Below, one piece after another: positions 13,467 to 13,921 of a stretch of 13,921 bases of DNA (within the stretch, counting starts at the first letter, position 1; every line of letters starts with the position of its first letter). This DNA comes from Bacteroidia bacterium (GTDB taxonomy: Bacteria > Bacteroidota > Bacteroidia > UKL13-3). The stretch lies in contig JAKRSG010000198.1 in NCBI GenBank assembly GCA_022402405.1, positions 1 through 13,921 on the forward strand. Direction: 5' to 3'. The notes under the pieces were generated by a model that did no database searches, was not told the origin of the DNA, and saw only the letters and a list, made by a program, of their open reading frames with translations. The position numbers and the translations under genes are program-made.

Positions 13467-13921
13467 ATGGTAGAAATAAGACCAGATGAGGTATCAGCCA
13501 TCATAAGAGAGCAATTAAGCAATTTTAAGTCTGAGACCGAACTTGAAGAAGTGGGAACCGTACTCCAAGTGGGTGATGGTATCGCACGTATCTACGGATT
13601 AACAAAAGTTCAGTCGGGTGAGCTGATTGAATTTGCGAATGGCGTACAAGGTATCGTATTGAACCTTGAAGAAGATAACGTTGGAGCTGTATTATTAGGA
13701 TCTTCAGATTCTATTATCGAAGGCGACACAGTTAAGCGTACCGGTCGTATCGCTTCTATTAAAGTAGGAGAGGGTATGATGGGTCGTGTAGTTAACACGT
13801 TGGGTCAGCCAATTGATGGTAAAGGTCCTATTACAGGTGATTTATACGATATGCCATTAGAGCGCAAAGCTCCGGGGGTAATTTATCGTGAGCCGGTAAA
13901 AGAGCCTCTACAAACTGGAAT
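13467..13921 (+). CDS. atpA: F1Fo ATP synthase subunit alpha, N-terminal part (3' end outside window)
   Basis: The frame runs open from the ATG at 13467 to the window edge, giving 151 codons plus two bases. The visible part is the N-terminal helix (VEIRPDEVSAIIREQL) and beta-barrel domain: GTVLQVGDGIARIYGL, ELIEFANGVQGIVLNLEEDNVG and the RTGRIASIKVGEGMMGRVVNTLGQPIDGKG stretch, all standard for alpha. The Walker A motif and the catalytic-interface residues lie beyond the window. Alpha forms the F1 hexamer with beta and holds the non-catalytic nucleotide sites. Arginine codons are mostly CGT. Gamma would be expected next; in Bacteroidota beta and epsilon usually lie at a separate locus, as far as I recall. 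Confidence 0.96.
   Translation, partial: MVEIRPDEVSAIIREQLSNFKSETELEEVGTVLQVGDGIARIYGLTKVQSGELIEFANGVQGIVLNLEEDNVGAVLLGSSDSIIEGDTVKRTGRIASIKVGEGMMGRVVNTLGQPIDGKGPITGDLYDMPLERKAPGVIYREPVKEPLQTG

Noticed and set aside
1..13921. CRISPR array, tRNA, rRNA, riboswitch or prophage signal
   Set aside because: No regularly spaced repeats, cloverleaf sequence, conserved rRNA stretch, recognisable riboswitch core or phage gene was found by eye.

Overview
The window is a stretch of a Bacteroidota chromosome. It is AT-rich, has short intergenic gaps, few recognisable Shine-Dalgarno sequences, candidate -7 elements of the TAnnTTTG type, and a PorW/SprE-type lipoprotein of the type IX secretion system, which is confined to this phylum. 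The order PorW / M23-like membrane protein / bactofilin / AtpZ / AtpI-like / atpB-E-F-H-A also fits what I remember of Bacteroidota genomes. I cannot place it below phylum. No CRISPR array, transposase, prophage, tRNA or rRNA gene was seen, and no gene-free stretch exceeds about 160 bases.

Region by region. (1) Positions 1-2553, + strand: the 3' part of a family 2 glycosyltransferase, an 89-residue winged-helix-like protein of unknown function, recO (recombinational repair), and a secreted esterase-fold protein whose catalytic positions appear to be replaced. Gaps are 13 bases or less, so these probably form one transcript. (2) Positions 2556-2633: an interrupted inverted repeat built from a 15-base unit lies between two convergent genes. 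(3) Positions 9119-2632, - strand: porW (TTG start), a class A penicillin-binding protein whose ATG overlaps the porW stop by 4 bases, and an APC-superfamily amino-acid permease. (4) Positions 9198-10366, + strand: a short protein matching only the N-terminal half of the usual Bacteroidota M23 membrane peptidase, then a bactofilin, then an AtpZ-like protein that starts inside the bactofilin gene. (5) Positions 10485-13921, + strand: the F1Fo ATP synthase operon, with an AtpI-like 4-TM protein and subunits a, c, b, delta and the first part of alpha. A strong hairpin lies between the c and b genes.

How the genes fit together: most is core envelope and energy machinery. PBP1A makes peptidoglycan, PorW serves type IX secretion, bactofilin and the M23-like protein would organise wall or shape functions, and AtpZ/AtpI-like proteins accompany the ATP synthase. 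No wholly new system is evident. The items most worth checking are the M23-like protein without a peptidase domain next to bactofilin, the esterase-fold protein without catalytic residues, the atpE-atpF hairpin, and the repeat at 2556-2633.
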